DNA from: M0108 sp964523415
GTDB taxonomy: Bacteria > Pseudomonadota > Gammaproteobacteria > Chromatiales > Chromatiaceae
Assembly (NCBI GenBank): GCA_964523415.1
Contig: CAZFZB010000057.1
Coordinates: forward strand, 1-17,414
Reading direction: 5' to 3'
Length of the DNA: 17,414 nucleotides
Shown one piece after another: positions 7,192 through 14,654 of the stretch (position 1 is its first letter; every line of letters starts with the position of its first letter). Below the pieces are notes generated by a model. That model searched no databases and had not been told where the DNA came from. It saw only the letters and a program-made list of their open reading frames with translations. Made by a program: the position numbers and the translations under genes.

Positions 7192-8493
7192 TCAGGGCTT
7201 CGCGATCACCTTTTCCGATACGGCAATCAAGACAGGTGCCTTCAGGTCATCGGGTAGCTGGGTGAACTTCTTGACCAGAGACGGCCACAATAAGCTGTAA
7301 TAGAGCTCACCACGGACCAGGGCGACGCCTTTAGCAGGGATGTCATAGTTGAGGACGCGGGTCTCATGGGGCTTGAGACGCGAGTCTGCACCGGCCTTTT
7401 TGGCCTCGGGTGGGGGTACCGGCTTGCCTTCGTCATTTACCAAGGTCAAGAAGAAGTAGGCTTGGGGGTCGCCTTCACTCGGATGACCCTCGGCATTTTG
7501 CCAGACTACCTGACCCTTGGCGTCATAGGCGGTAACCTTGAGATACATGTTGCGGAAGGGGGCGCCGGTGGGTAGCACATGGGGTTGTTGGTTGGTCAAA
7601 CTGGCGTTGATAGCGAGCTTGCCGTCATCCTTTGGGGCAACCTCGAGATCGAAAAGGACGGCACGCTCCAACAAAGCCTTGTCGTGGCCCCCACCGATAC
7701 TGTGATCCGCCAGGCCACCGGCGATAGGCATGTGACAGGAAATACAGTTTACCTGGGTACGGGACTGAGCATATTCATCGCCAGTACCACATAGGGCCAC
7801 GCCATGGGGGTTATTGCGCTTGTCATGACAACCCATGCAGGCATCATTGGTACGCATTAGCTTTGGGTTGCCTTCCATGGGCAGACCGGGGATCTGCTTG
7901 CCATCCAGCTCTACGGGTTCGCCAAAATGCGGGTTGGGCTTTTGGTCACTGCTGGAGCCCGCCCCGCCAAAGGGATCGTCGCCCTTGGTGAGTTTCTGGA
8001 GGCCCTGATTGAGGCCAGTAGGTGCTTGGATCTTGTCGGAAAGCTCATAGGCCTTGATGCCAAGGCGCAGTTTCCCGCCCTCATCATTAATGCCCTTGTA
8101 ACTGGCCAGGGTGTGGCAGGCGACGCAATTGACTCCCTCCGCATAGGCTGGCTTGGCGTCGAGCTTGGTGGTCTTGTCGCGGGCGGCGTTGGGGGCGTGG
8201 CAGGCAAGACAGACCGGGAATTGCTTATTGGCCTTGGCGACTTGGCCCTCTTCTGTAGGGGAGCCTACCTCTGAATTGTAAAAGGCCCCATGGATAGGAT
8301 CATTCATGGCAGAGGAATGGGCGTGCATGGAACCGCTCCACTGCTTGTAGATCTCCTGGTGGCAGTTTTTACAGACCTCGGCGGAAACCTGCTGGATGGG
8401 GTCGCTGGCCCAGCCGGTACCGATGACGCCAAGACTGAAGAACCACGCCAGAAGGGTAGGTTTGATCAATAGAGTGGGTTTGGGGAAGGTCAT
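7192..8493 (-). CDS. secreted pentaheme cytochrome c, cytochrome c554-like
   Basis: A 433-aa periplasmic multihaem cytochrome with five CxxCH sites: C41 (CKNCH), C95 (CLACH), C123 (CVACH), C219 (CMGCH) and C250 (CISCH). The first site, in CKNCHQEIYKQWSGSMHAHSS, has the pattern of the cytochrome c554 family (the HAO electron acceptor). After the last haem, residues about 275-430 lack Cys and look like a beta-rich domain. The start is ATG 8493, since GAGGAG lies four bases before it and a signal peptide follows (hydrophobic 12-28, cleavage near GWAS-DP). The frame is open further upstream to 8721, but that extension is not haem-protein-like. It diverges from the octaheme gene and is closed by a clear terminator. 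It may carry electrons between the octaheme and other redox partners; this role is inferred from context. Confidence 0.9.
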   Translation of the reverse strand: MTFPKPTLLIKPTLLAWFFSLGVIGTGWASDPIQQVSAEVCKNCHQEIYKQWSGSMHAHSSAMNDPIHGAFYNSEVGSPTEEGQVAKANKQFPVCLACHAPNAARDKTTKLDAKPAYAEGVNCVACHTLASYKGINDEGGKLRLGIKAYELSDKIQAPTGLNQGLQKLTKGDDPFGGAGSSSDQKPNPHFGEPVELDGKQIPGLPMEGNPKLMRTNDACMGCHDKRNNPHGVALCGTGDEYAQSRTQVNCISCHMPIAGGLADHSIGGGHDKALLERAVLFDLEVAPKDDGKLAINASLTNQQPHVLPTGAPFRNMYLKVTAYDAKGQVVWQNAEGHPSEGDPQAYFFLTLVNDEGKPVPPPEAKKAGADSRLKPHETRVLNYDIPAKGVALVRGELYYSLLWPSLVKKFTQLPDDLKAPVLIAVSEKVIAKP

Positions 8494-8781
8494 AAGTCTC
8501 CTCGTGTCTCTTAGGGGTTGGGGGTCATTGCCAGACTGGTGCCTATACTTGTCATCCAGAGCCTCTTCGTCAACCAAGTAATTTGATAAGCTATTGTAAT
8601 TATGAATATAAATAAAATGCGAAATACTAATATATTTGCCCACCCGTTTCGGCCGCAGCATAATCCCGCTTTTAATTTTCCATGCTAGCGGCAAGTCGGC
8701 ATGGTCCTGGGAACGCCACATCCCGCCAATAAGCCCTAATCAAAAGCCTCAGGCTGTTTTCATTCAGAGGAGGAATCACGG
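8494..8781. promoter_or_regulatory. divergent promoter region between pentaheme and octaheme genes
   Basis: An AT-rich core (about 8576-8640) inside otherwise GC-rich DNA. Plus strand: TTGATA (8583-8588) and TATAAA (8607-8612), 18 bases apart, are a good sigma-70 candidate for the octaheme operon. Minus strand: TTGACG (complement of 8568-8573) and TATAGG (complement of 8542-8547) are 20 bases apart, which is weak. GTAATT occurs twice (8578-8583 and 8596-8601) around the plus -35. I found no full FNR box (TTGAT-N4-ATCAA). Confidence 0.5.
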
Positions 8782-10251
8782 ATGCCCGAAATACCTATCG
8801 GCTTGGTGTCTGCTGCTCGGATTGGTATCTCATTCGGGATATTTTGGTTTGCTGGGCCATCCATGGCGGCCAAGGTGTTCTTGGATTCGACGCAGTGGGG
8901 TAACCCGGTGGGGGAGGAGTGCGTGAACTGCCATGCCAAGTCCTCGGCGGGGTTGACGCTGGAGTGGCGGGAGAGTGCCCACGCCAAGGCAGGGGTCAAT
9001 TGCCTGGACTGTCATCAGGCGGAGTTGTCGGATCCCGATGCCATCAAGCACGAGGGTCAGGTCATAGCAACCATCGTGTCGCCCAAGGATTGCGCCCGCT
9101 GTCACGAGGCCGAGTTCCGGGACCAACAGGGATCGGTCCATGCCGAGGCCTTTAGTCTCATCAAGGATCGTATCCCGGCCATGGCCGATAATCTGACCGG
9201 GGCGGCGGTGCAAGCCGCCGGCTGTGACCAGTGTCATGGTTCCCAGGTTAAGGTGAAGGGGGATGGCACCTTGGACCCGGATACCTGGCCCAACTCCGGT
9301 ATTGGTCGTATCAACCCAGACGGTTCCAAAGGCTCCTGCTCGGCCTGCCATGGCCGTCATCTCTTCTCCAAGGCCCAAGCCCGGGAACCAGAGGCCTGTG
9401 CGCGTTGCCATTCGGGGCCCGACTCGCCAGACACGGAAATCTTCGCGGCCTCCAAGCACGGCATGATCTTTGCCTCACAGCGGCATCGCATGAACCTGGA
9501 TTCGCCTTCATGGATCGCCGGCAGGGACTATACAGCGGCACCCACCTGCGCTACCTGCCACATGGGTGCGGCCGGGAAATTGCCCTCGACCCACGATGTT
9601 GGCATGCGCAATGCCTGGGCCCTCAATGCCCCAATCTCCAAACGCCAATACCTGGTGTTGTTGGAGGATGGTGGTAAGTTGGAGCTACCCACAGGGGAAA
9701 ACCTACCCAAACGTGGGGAGGAACTCCTGAAAGGAGATGGCAGCCTTACCAAGGTCAAGTCAATAGTCACCCCCGAGCGCCGTCGCGAGGTCATGGCCCT
9801 GGTGTGCTTGGAGTGCCATAGCAAGGCGTTCACCCAGGGATTCATGAAGCAGTTTGATAATCTCGTGGATTTGTTCAATGCCAAGTTCGCAGCACCGGCC
9901 AGGGCCATTATGGATGACCTCTACCAAGGGGGGTATCTGACCCCTATCCCCTTTGACGAACCCATTGAATTTACATACTGGGAACTCTGGCATGACGAGG
10001 GTGCCCGGGCCCGACATGGCGCCTCCATGGCGAGCCCCAATCATGCCTGGTGGGAGGGTATGTACCAGGTAGGCCGAAATTTCTATGGCCATTTCCTTCC
10101 TCAGGTCCGGGAAGAGGCGGGGGCCGAAGCCCAGGCTATCCTAGACCGCCACCTGACTCAGGAGGCGGGCCATGGCTGGCTAACCCATCCTACCCAGGTC
10201 TACCCTATCCTGGGTCTGGGCCAGGGGGAGGAGGGAGGCGATGGTGGCTAG
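8782..10251 (+). CDS. octaheme cytochrome c, hydroxylamine oxidoreductase-like (HAO family)
   Basis: A 489-aa secreted protein with eight CxxCH haem c sites: C47, C74, C104, C148, C186, C206, C256 and C342. Haem number, spacing, the SKHG segment after site six (224-227), the THDVGMRNAW segment (270-279) after site seven, and a long C-terminal helical part containing YWELWHDEGARARHGASM (399-416) match the HAO family. In ammonia oxidisers this enzyme oxidises hydroxylamine; related octahaems reduce nitrite or hydroxylamine. An N-terminal signal peptide (hydrophobic about 7-24, cleavage near SMAA) sends it to the periplasm. AGGAGGA lies seven bases before ATG 8782. The C-terminus ends in a Gly/Glu run encoded by the next gene's ribosome binding site. 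Oxidase versus reductase cannot be settled, because I cannot align the P460 cross-linking tyrosine reliably. Confidence 0.88.
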   Translation: MPEIPIGLVSAARIGISFGIFWFAGPSMAAKVFLDSTQWGNPVGEECVNCHAKSSAGLTLEWRESAHAKAGVNCLDCHQAELSDPDAIKHEGQVIATIVSPKDCARCHEAEFRDQQGSVHAEAFSLIKDRIPAMADNLTGAAVQAAGCDQCHGSQVKVKGDGTLDPDTWPNSGIGRINPDGSKGSCSACHGRHLFSKAQAREPEACARCHSGPDSPDTEIFAASKHGMIFASQRHRMNLDSPSWIAGRDYTAAPTCATCHMGAAGKLPSTHDVGMRNAWALNAPISKRQYLVLLEDGGKLELPTGENLPKRGEELLKGDGSLTKVKSIVTPERRREVMALVCLECHSKAFTQGFMKQFDNLVDLFNAKFAAPARAIMDDLYQGGYLTPIPFDEPIEFTYWELWHDEGARARHGASMASPNHAWWEGMYQVGRNFYGHFLPQVREEAGAEAQAILDRHLTQEAGHGWLTHPTQVYPILGLGQGEEGGDGG

Positions 10252-10870
10252 GTTCCTCGCCGCGATTCCCATCACCCGCCCCATTGTCATCGCCCTCGTT
10301 CTTGGTGGGTTGGCCGGGGTGCTCTTCATGACCTTTCTTCTGGAGTTCGATCACTATTCCAGCTCCAATGAATTTTGCACCTCCTGTCACTCCATGACCT
10401 ACGTCGCGGAGGATTATCGGCAGTCGGTTCACTACAACCCAGTCTCAGGAGTGCGGGCCCAGTGTGGGGATTGTCATGTCTCGGCAGGGGTGTTTGCCGC
10501 CACCTGGGATCACCTCAAGGGCGGCAAGGATCTCTGGAAGCAACTCTTTGGCGATGACTATGATGACCCGGTCGTAAATGCCCTGCATCTCCCCGATGCC
10601 GCCTTTGCTACCCGGGAATGGTTTCGGGAGACTGGCTCAGCTACTTGTCAGCGTTGCCATGTTTTGGAGGCCATCCAGGGCAAAAGGGCCGATACGGCGG
10701 CTATCCATCGCGAGGAGACCCAGGGTAAGACCTGCATCGATTGCCACGAAAATTTGGTGCACCGGCATGTTCCCAGCCGTGAGACCTTTAAACGCGAGGC
10801 CTGGAACCAGATGATCGAGGAGGAATTTGGGTTGATGCCAGGAACGGCGCAGCAGATGCTAGTTGAATAG
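10241..10870 (+). CDS. NapC/NirT-family tetraheme membrane cytochrome c (quinol dehydrogenase, cM552-like)
   Basis: A 209-aa membrane-anchored tetrahaem cytochrome that exchanges electrons between the quinone pool and periplasmic enzymes. One N-terminal transmembrane helix (about 14-35) is followed by four CxxCH sites: C46 (CTSCH), C75 (CGDCH), C136 (CQRCH) and C165 (CIDCH). FCTSCHSM and the CGDCHVSAGV region, with KGGKDLW after it, are typical of NapC/NirT. The length fits NapC/NrfH/cM552 proteins. ATG 10241 follows a strong GGAGGGAGG and overlaps the octaheme stop by 11 bases, so the two are almost surely coupled. By analogy with haoA-cycB and haoA-napC pairs it is the quinone partner of the octaheme enzyme. 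The final call between NapC and CycB subgroups needs a phylogeny. Confidence 0.93.
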   Translation: MVARFLAAIPITRPIVIALVLGGLAGVLFMTFLLEFDHYSSSNEFCTSCHSMTYVAEDYRQSVHYNPVSGVRAQCGDCHVSAGVFAATWDHLKGGKDLWKQLFGDDYDDPVVNALHLPDAAFATREWFRETGSATCQRCHVLEAIQGKRADTAAIHREETQGKTCIDCHENLVHRHVPSRETFKREAWNQMIEEEFGLMPGTAQQMLVE

Positions 10871-10888
10871 CGGGTAAGGCTTAACTTC

Positions 10889-10918
10889 GGGATGATCCAT
10901 ACAGGCTGGGATCATCCC
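10889..10918 (+). terminator. hairpin after the octaheme-napC operon
   Basis: GGGATGATCC (10889-10898) and GGATCATCCC (10909-10918) form a perfect 10-bp stem with a 10-base loop, 18 bases after the napC-type stop. No U-run follows, so it may be a transcript-end stabilising hairpin, a rho-assisted stop or a shared element with the convergent gene at 10943. Confidence 0.6.
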
Positions 10919-10942
10919 ACCCTTGACCAGGTCTCCTCGTAT

Positions 10943-11164
10943 CTACTTGCCGCATTGAGCGAGACGCTGGGCGCTGCCGGGCCAGAGGATGATGGCTAGG
11001 GTGACCGCCAATAGGCCCACGGCAGTCAACCCCGAGATCAGGGCCATGGCCATGATAGGAGCAGGGAAGCTGAACAGCCGCGCGACAAATTCCAGCGTCA
11101 GACTAGCAAGGAGCAGAAAGGCGGAGAAGAAGACGGTGACGCGTAAGCCATGACAATTAAGCAT
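10943..11164 (-). CDS. small two-helix membrane protein, hypothetical
   Basis: A 73-aa protein with two hydrophobic segments (about 9-30 and 37-61) separated by a short polar/proline stretch (RLFSFPAP), and a short basic tail ending in QRLAQCGK. No family is recognised. GGAG lies seven bases before ATG 11164, and a good promoter lies just upstream, so it is likely real. It converges with the octaheme-napC operon and diverges from the DUF6279 lipoprotein gene. No function can be assigned. Confidence 0.6.
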   Translation of the reverse strand: MLNCHGLRVTVFFSAFLLLASLTLEFVARLFSFPAPIMAMALISGLTAVGLLAVTLAIILWPGSAQRLAQCGK

Positions 11165-11194
11165 GTCAGTCTCCAGTAGCAGATCGATAAGTAA

Positions 11195-11223
11195 ATTCTA
11201 ATACACTAACTTGATTTTTTCAA
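11195..11223 (-). promoter_or_regulatory. candidate sigma-70 promoter for the small membrane gene
   Basis: On the minus strand TTGAAA (complement of 11218-11223) and TAGAAT (complement of 11195-11200) are 17 bases apart, five of six matches each. CTTGA-ttttt-TCAAG, a 5-bp inverted repeat at 11210-11224, overlaps the -35. Confidence 0.55.
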
Positions 11224-11253
11224 GAATCCTGCTTTTTCTTACTGGATTTTGCT

Positions 11254-12135
11254 ATGGCCCTGCCCCTGTCATTGATGCATCTGGCCCTGGTTCTCTATGC
11301 GGTTATCTTGACCCTGACGGGTTGCAGCACCATCACTTTTGCCTACAACCGGGCTGATCTGTTGATTAAGGCTTACGCCAAGGACTATCTGGATCTGGAA
11401 CCCTTCCAGGTCGAGGCTTGGGAACCCCTGCTGACCGCCGAGTTGGCGCGTCATCGTGCCGAGGAGTTGCCCTTTTTGGCCGCCTATGTGGATCAGGTCT
11501 TGCGGGCAAATCAGCAGGGCCTTGACGAGCACAACATGACTTGTCTGATCGAGGCCTCTCAAGATATTTACCGGCGGCAGGCCCTTGTCGTCGTGACTCT
11601 CGCCTCGCCCTTACTGGCTGGGTTGCGCCCTTCGCAAATCAAGAGCCTGAACCAGCGGTTCCAGGAAGAGGCCAGGGAGGACCTGACTGAGTTGGCCAAA
11701 GACGGGGGCCGGACTGAGCGGGAACGGCGCATCCGACGATTTTTGGAAGCCGTCGAGGATTGGACTGGCCCCCTGAATAGCGCTCAGCAGGACTTGGTGG
11801 CGGAGGCCGTGGCCCGTATGCCCGAGACTCGGAGGCTTTTTCTCGACTACCGCGGTGGCAAACGTAACGCCCTGATCACCCTGCTGGAAGCCAAGGGCGA
11901 AGAGGCTGAAATCAAGAACTTCCTGACAAATTGGCTGGTGGACTGGGCGGATATGCCGCCCAAATTGGAGCAGGCACGCGGTCCCTGGAATGCGCAAATC
12001 TCCGAACTCTTCATTCGCCTTGCCTCGAGCCTCGATCGGTCCCAGCATGAGCGGTTGGACAAGAGGTTACGCAACCTGCGTGATGATCTACTGAAACTCC
12101 AAAAGCAACCCCGGATGGCTAGCCTATCCTGTTAG
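11254..12135 (+). CDS. DUF6279 family lipoprotein
   Basis: A 293-aa predicted lipoprotein. The signal sequence is hydrophobic from about 8 to 20 and ends in the lipobox LTGC with Cys24. The mature start CSTITFAYNRADLLI and the rest of the chain, mostly long amphipathic helices rich in Glu/Arg, match the DUF6279 family. Ser at +2 favours the outer membrane by E. coli sorting rules. No function is established for the family. ATG 11254 lacks a strong Shine-Dalgarno. It diverges from the small membrane gene across 89 bp. Confidence 0.85.
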   Translation: MALPLSLMHLALVLYAVILTLTGCSTITFAYNRADLLIKAYAKDYLDLEPFQVEAWEPLLTAELARHRAEELPFLAAYVDQVLRANQQGLDEHNMTCLIEASQDIYRRQALVVVTLASPLLAGLRPSQIKSLNQRFQEEAREDLTELAKDGGRTERERRIRRFLEAVEDWTGPLNSAQQDLVAEAVARMPETRRLFLDYRGGKRNALITLLEAKGEEAEIKNFLTNWLVDWADMPPKLEQARGPWNAQISELFIRLASSLDRSQHERLDKRLRNLRDDLLKLQKQPRMASLSC

Positions 12136-12183
12136 CTGGGCATTCCTACCCGTCCCACCGGGCATCCCGACTGGGGCAGGAAA

Positions 12184-12237
12184 CCTGAGAGACCACATCC
12201 CTCCCTTGCCAAGCCCCCAGCTTTCCAGACTCTCAGG
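12184..12237. repeat. long-loop inverted repeat between convergent genes
   Basis: CCTGAGAG (12184-12191) and CTCTCAGG (12230-12237) are perfect inverted copies with a 38-base gap, in the 155-bp space between the DUF6279 and ferredoxin-reductase genes, which converge. It may serve as a weak bidirectional stop. No U-run is present. Confidence 0.3.
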
Positions 12238-12290
12238 CGGATTTAGGACCTCCTTTTGATTTGGTATTCCCTTCTCGGAGCAGTTCGATC

Positions 12291-13775
12291 TTAAGGTTCC
12301 AGGAATTCAAGCGAGAGGTGCTCTTCGGGGACTCCTCGCTCGCGCAAGGCCAATGCCAGAGGCTCGATCTGGATTGAGGGACCCGCCAGATAGAAGCGTC
12401 GATTGGCAGGATCGGGATGGTCGGAAATCACCAGGGCTATGACGTCCTCCACACTGGCATCCACCATGGGGGTCACGAAAAAGTTATCCAGGGCGTCTTT
12501 CATGGCTCGGTACCATCGCCACTGATTCTGGCAGGCGAAGGGCTCATGCTCGGGGGCGTACCAGTAGAGATGAAAGGATTCGATCAAATCGATTGAGACG
12601 CCATGTTCAATCAGGCCCCGCACCGGGGCTATACCCTCCCCGAAGGCAATAAAGACCGCAGGCGCCGAGGATGATTCGTCGAGGACGAAGCATCCCAGCG
12701 GACCTTGCAGGGTGATGAGGTGGCCTGGCCGTATCCGGTCGCTAAAGAGGGCCTCGGCAAAGGGGTTGTCGGGCCGGCGCCGAACCAGGAATTGCAGGTT
12801 ACGAGGATCGCAGGGGCAACTGGCGATCGGGAGTTCAGCGCTGCTACCGTTCTCCAACTGCAGGAGGAGACGCTGACCCGCCATGAATCGCAGGGTCTGG
12901 GTACGGGGGGTCTGAATCAGGAGACTCATCAGCTCTGGGTCCAGCAACTCCTTCTTGCGCAGGGTGGCCCGGATCTCCTGGTGTGGTAAGTCATCGACGC
13001 TCAGGGCCTCCGCAGCCTCCAATATCAGGTCAGTGACGGCGGTGTTGGAGCAGGCCAGGATGTATCCCATCTGCTTCTCGCGGTTGCTGAGGGGATAATC
13101 GTGGTCCCGCATCTTCCAGACCTCGCCGCTAATCACCCGGGCCTTGCAGGCGCCACAGTTGCCACTGGAGCAGCCGTAGGCCAGGTTCAGTCCGGCCCGT
13201 ACCGAGGCGTCGAGGATGCTCTCGTTACCCTCGACGAAAAAGTCGTGTCCGCTGGGGATGATCTTAATATTGGCGGCCATGAGGCGGAGAAAGGTGTCCT
13301 TGGCAAAGAGTTCGGCTTCGGGATCGGGCTGGGGACTCGCTGCCAGTTCACGGCGGGCTTGGGCCAACCAATCTGTAAGTTCCAAGGCCAGGGCCCTAGC
13401 GTCCACACCCTCCTTAATCAAGGCTGCAAGGCGCGCCTCGACCTCGTCGAGAAGTGCCTGGGCGGCATCCAGGCCCGTCGCCTTGACTACCAGGGCCTTG
13501 CCCATAGCCTTGATGCGTGTCACCAATACCCTGGGGCTTGGCAACATGGTATCGGAATCATGGGAGCGCGGCAGTGCCTCGGCCTTGATACGCTGTACCC
13601 TCTCCAGAGCGTCATCGTTATCCAAGCTCACCTGCGGAAAGACCCGCAACAGGTCACTGACGGCGATTTCGCCCTCGAAGGTAGTCAAGTCTCCTCGCCG
13701 AATGTGTCTTTGGATCTCGGCACGGGTTACCCCGGCAAGGCGCGCGGAGCGGGAGAGGCTCAGGAGTTGGGTCAT
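12291..13775 (-). CDS. [2Fe-2S] ferredoxin/flavin-reductase-like protein with MerR-like N-terminal domain
   Basis: A 494-aa protein from ATG 13775. Residues about 3-45 look like a MerR-type helix-turn-helix (LSRSARLAGVTRAEIQRHIRRG). A helical linker follows to about 150. About 168-255 is a plant-type [2Fe-2S] ferredoxin domain with C202, C207, C210 (YGCSSGNCGACKA) and C242 (ACSNTA). About 265-494 is a ferredoxin-NADP reductase-like module with GEGIAPVRGLIEH (379-391) and LAGPSIQIEP (463-472). The usual FAD motif RxYS is replaced by ELPIASCPC (314-322). It resembles CDP-6-deoxyglucoseen reductase-like oxidoreductases; partners are unknown. The frame is open to a TTG at 13859 inside the DUF190 gene, with ATGs at 13841 and 13838. 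I chose 13775 because the domain begins right after it, although its ribosome binding site is weak. Confidence 0.8.
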   Translation of the reverse strand: MTQLLSLSRSARLAGVTRAEIQRHIRRGDLTTFEGEIAVSDLLRVFPQVSLDNDDALERVQRIKAEALPRSHDSDTMLPSPRVLVTRIKAMGKALVVKATGLDAAQALLDEVEARLAALIKEGVDARALALELTDWLAQARRELAASPQPDPEAELFAKDTFLRLMAANIKIIPSGHDFFVEGNESILDASVRAGLNLAYGCSSGNCGACKARVISGEVWKMRDHDYPLSNREKQMGYILACSNTAVTDLILEAAEALSVDDLPHQEIRATLRKKELLDPELMSLLIQTPRTQTLRFMAGQRLLLQLENGSSAELPIASCPCDPRNLQFLVRRRPDNPFAEALFSDRIRPGHLITLQGPLGCFVLDESSSAPAVFIAFGEGIAPVRGLIEHGVSIDLIESFHLYWYAPEHEPFACQNQWRWYRAMKDALDNFFVTPMVDASVEDVIALVISDHPDPANRRFYLAGPSIQIEPLALALRERGVPEEHLSLEFLEP

Positions 13776-13824
13776 TGGCAAATCCGGGGAGTGTGGTGGT
13801 GTAGTAAAGCCCTGTTGATGCCAG

Positions 13825-14151
13825 TCAGGGCGCGGCATCATCGCTAAATCCGTAGTCAACCGGTGTACGCAGATAGAAAAGATTTAAACCCTGGCCTTTG
13901 AGGTGAGCCAGGAAGCGATCCGCCTCATCCGGTGTGGTGACGAAGTTGATCTCGACGGGCAAGTCGCCAGCCAACTCGAAGAAGTGTTCTTCATGGAGTC
14001 GCCCCTGACGGCCGAAACCCGCTAGGGCACGAAAGGCAGAACCGCCTTGTAGACCCATGCGCTGGGCCTCTTCCAGCAGCCACTCGTAAGCCAGCAGATG
14101 GTGGTGGCGGCGATTTTCAGCCACATAGAATTTGAGAAAACAGCCTGTCAT
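13825..14151 (-). CDS. DUF190 protein (PII-like fold), CrcB-associated
   Basis: A 108-aa cytosolic protein starting MTGCFLKFYVAENRRHHHLLAYEW in pieces that match DUF190: a first strand, HHLLAYEWLLEEAQRMGLQGGSAFRALAGFG, HEEHFFELAGDLPVEINFV and a C-terminal helix-strand. DUF190 proteins adopt a PII/GlnB-like fold and are often found next to or fused with crcB; a role in sensing or helping fluoride export is suggested but unproven. The start is ATG 14151, 11 bases after the crcB stop; the frame continues upstream inside crcB without family character. Confidence 0.88.
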   Translation of the reverse strand: MTGCFLKFYVAENRRHHHLLAYEWLLEEAQRMGLQGGSAFRALAGFGRQGRLHEEHFFELAGDLPVEINFVTTPDEADRFLAHLKGQGLNLFYLRTPVDYGFSDDAAP

Positions 14152-14162
14152 GGTCTTATGTC

Positions 14163-14552
14163 TCACTGGGTGGTGATGAGGGCCCGGGCCAGGCCCATGC
14201 CTAGGGCTGTCAGGAGCAGGGATCCGCACAAATGTCCGGCGGCGGCGGCTATGCCCAGGAACAGTTCACCCCGGGAGATCAGGTTCACAACCTCTGCGGA
14301 GAAGGTGGAGAAGGTGGTGAGCCCCCCCAGGAAGCCGGTAATGACCAGGAGGCGCAGCTCGGGCGGTATGGCAGGATGGCGGTTAAGCCAAATCACCAGA
14401 AAGCCTACCAGGAAGCCCCCCAGCAGGTTGGCCGCCAGGGTGCCAAGGGGGATGCTGGGAAAGACCGGGTTAAGACGCAGGCCGAGAAGCCAGCGTAACA
14501 GGGCCCCGATGCCGGCACCGACGAAGACGGAAAATGGGGCCAGTAGGCTCAT
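14163..14552 (-). CDS. crcB: fluoride ion channel CrcB/Fluc
   Basis: A 129-aa inner-membrane protein with four hydrophobic helices that dimerises to form a fluoride channel. Family signatures are present: GAGIGALLRWLL (12-23), the IPLGTLAANLLGGFLVG stretch with pore Asn42, and TGFLGGLTTFSTFSAEVV (72-89) with the Phe residues F81 and F84 and the Na+-site TTFS turn. The sequence closely parallels E. coli CrcB. It heads a minus-strand cluster with DUF190 and the ferredoxin-reductase-like gene. I looked upstream for a fluoride riboswitch and did not recognise one. Confidence 0.95.
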   Translation of the reverse strand: MSLLAPFSVFVGAGIGALLRWLLGLRLNPVFPSIPLGTLAANLLGGFLVGFLVIWLNRHPAIPPELRLLVITGFLGGLTTFSTFSAEVVNLISRGELFLGIAAAAGHLCGSLLLTALGMGLARALITTQ

Positions 14553-14654
14553 GGCGTCCTGGTGCCGAATGGGGGATGTTTAGGCCTCAAGCCAGGTTGA
14601 TTGAGGAAGGCTGGTTTGGAACCCAGTACCTTCAGGTCTGGTAGAACCACCTTG

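Noticed and set aside
8583..8596. FNR/Dnr box before the octaheme gene
   Set aside because: TTGAT is present but the other half reads TATTG, not ATCAA.
8494..8721. 76-codon N-terminal extension of the pentaheme cytochrome
   Set aside because: It would place the signal peptide inside the protein; GAGGAG and the signal peptide support ATG 8493.
14581..14640. tRNA-like T-arm (GGTTCCAAACC) on the minus strand
   Set aside because: No acceptor, D or anticodon arms could be built around it; only short imperfect stems form.
14553..14654. Fluoride riboswitch upstream of crcB
   Set aside because: I looked for the conserved GG(N)GATGG and pseudoknot segments on the minus strand and did not find them.
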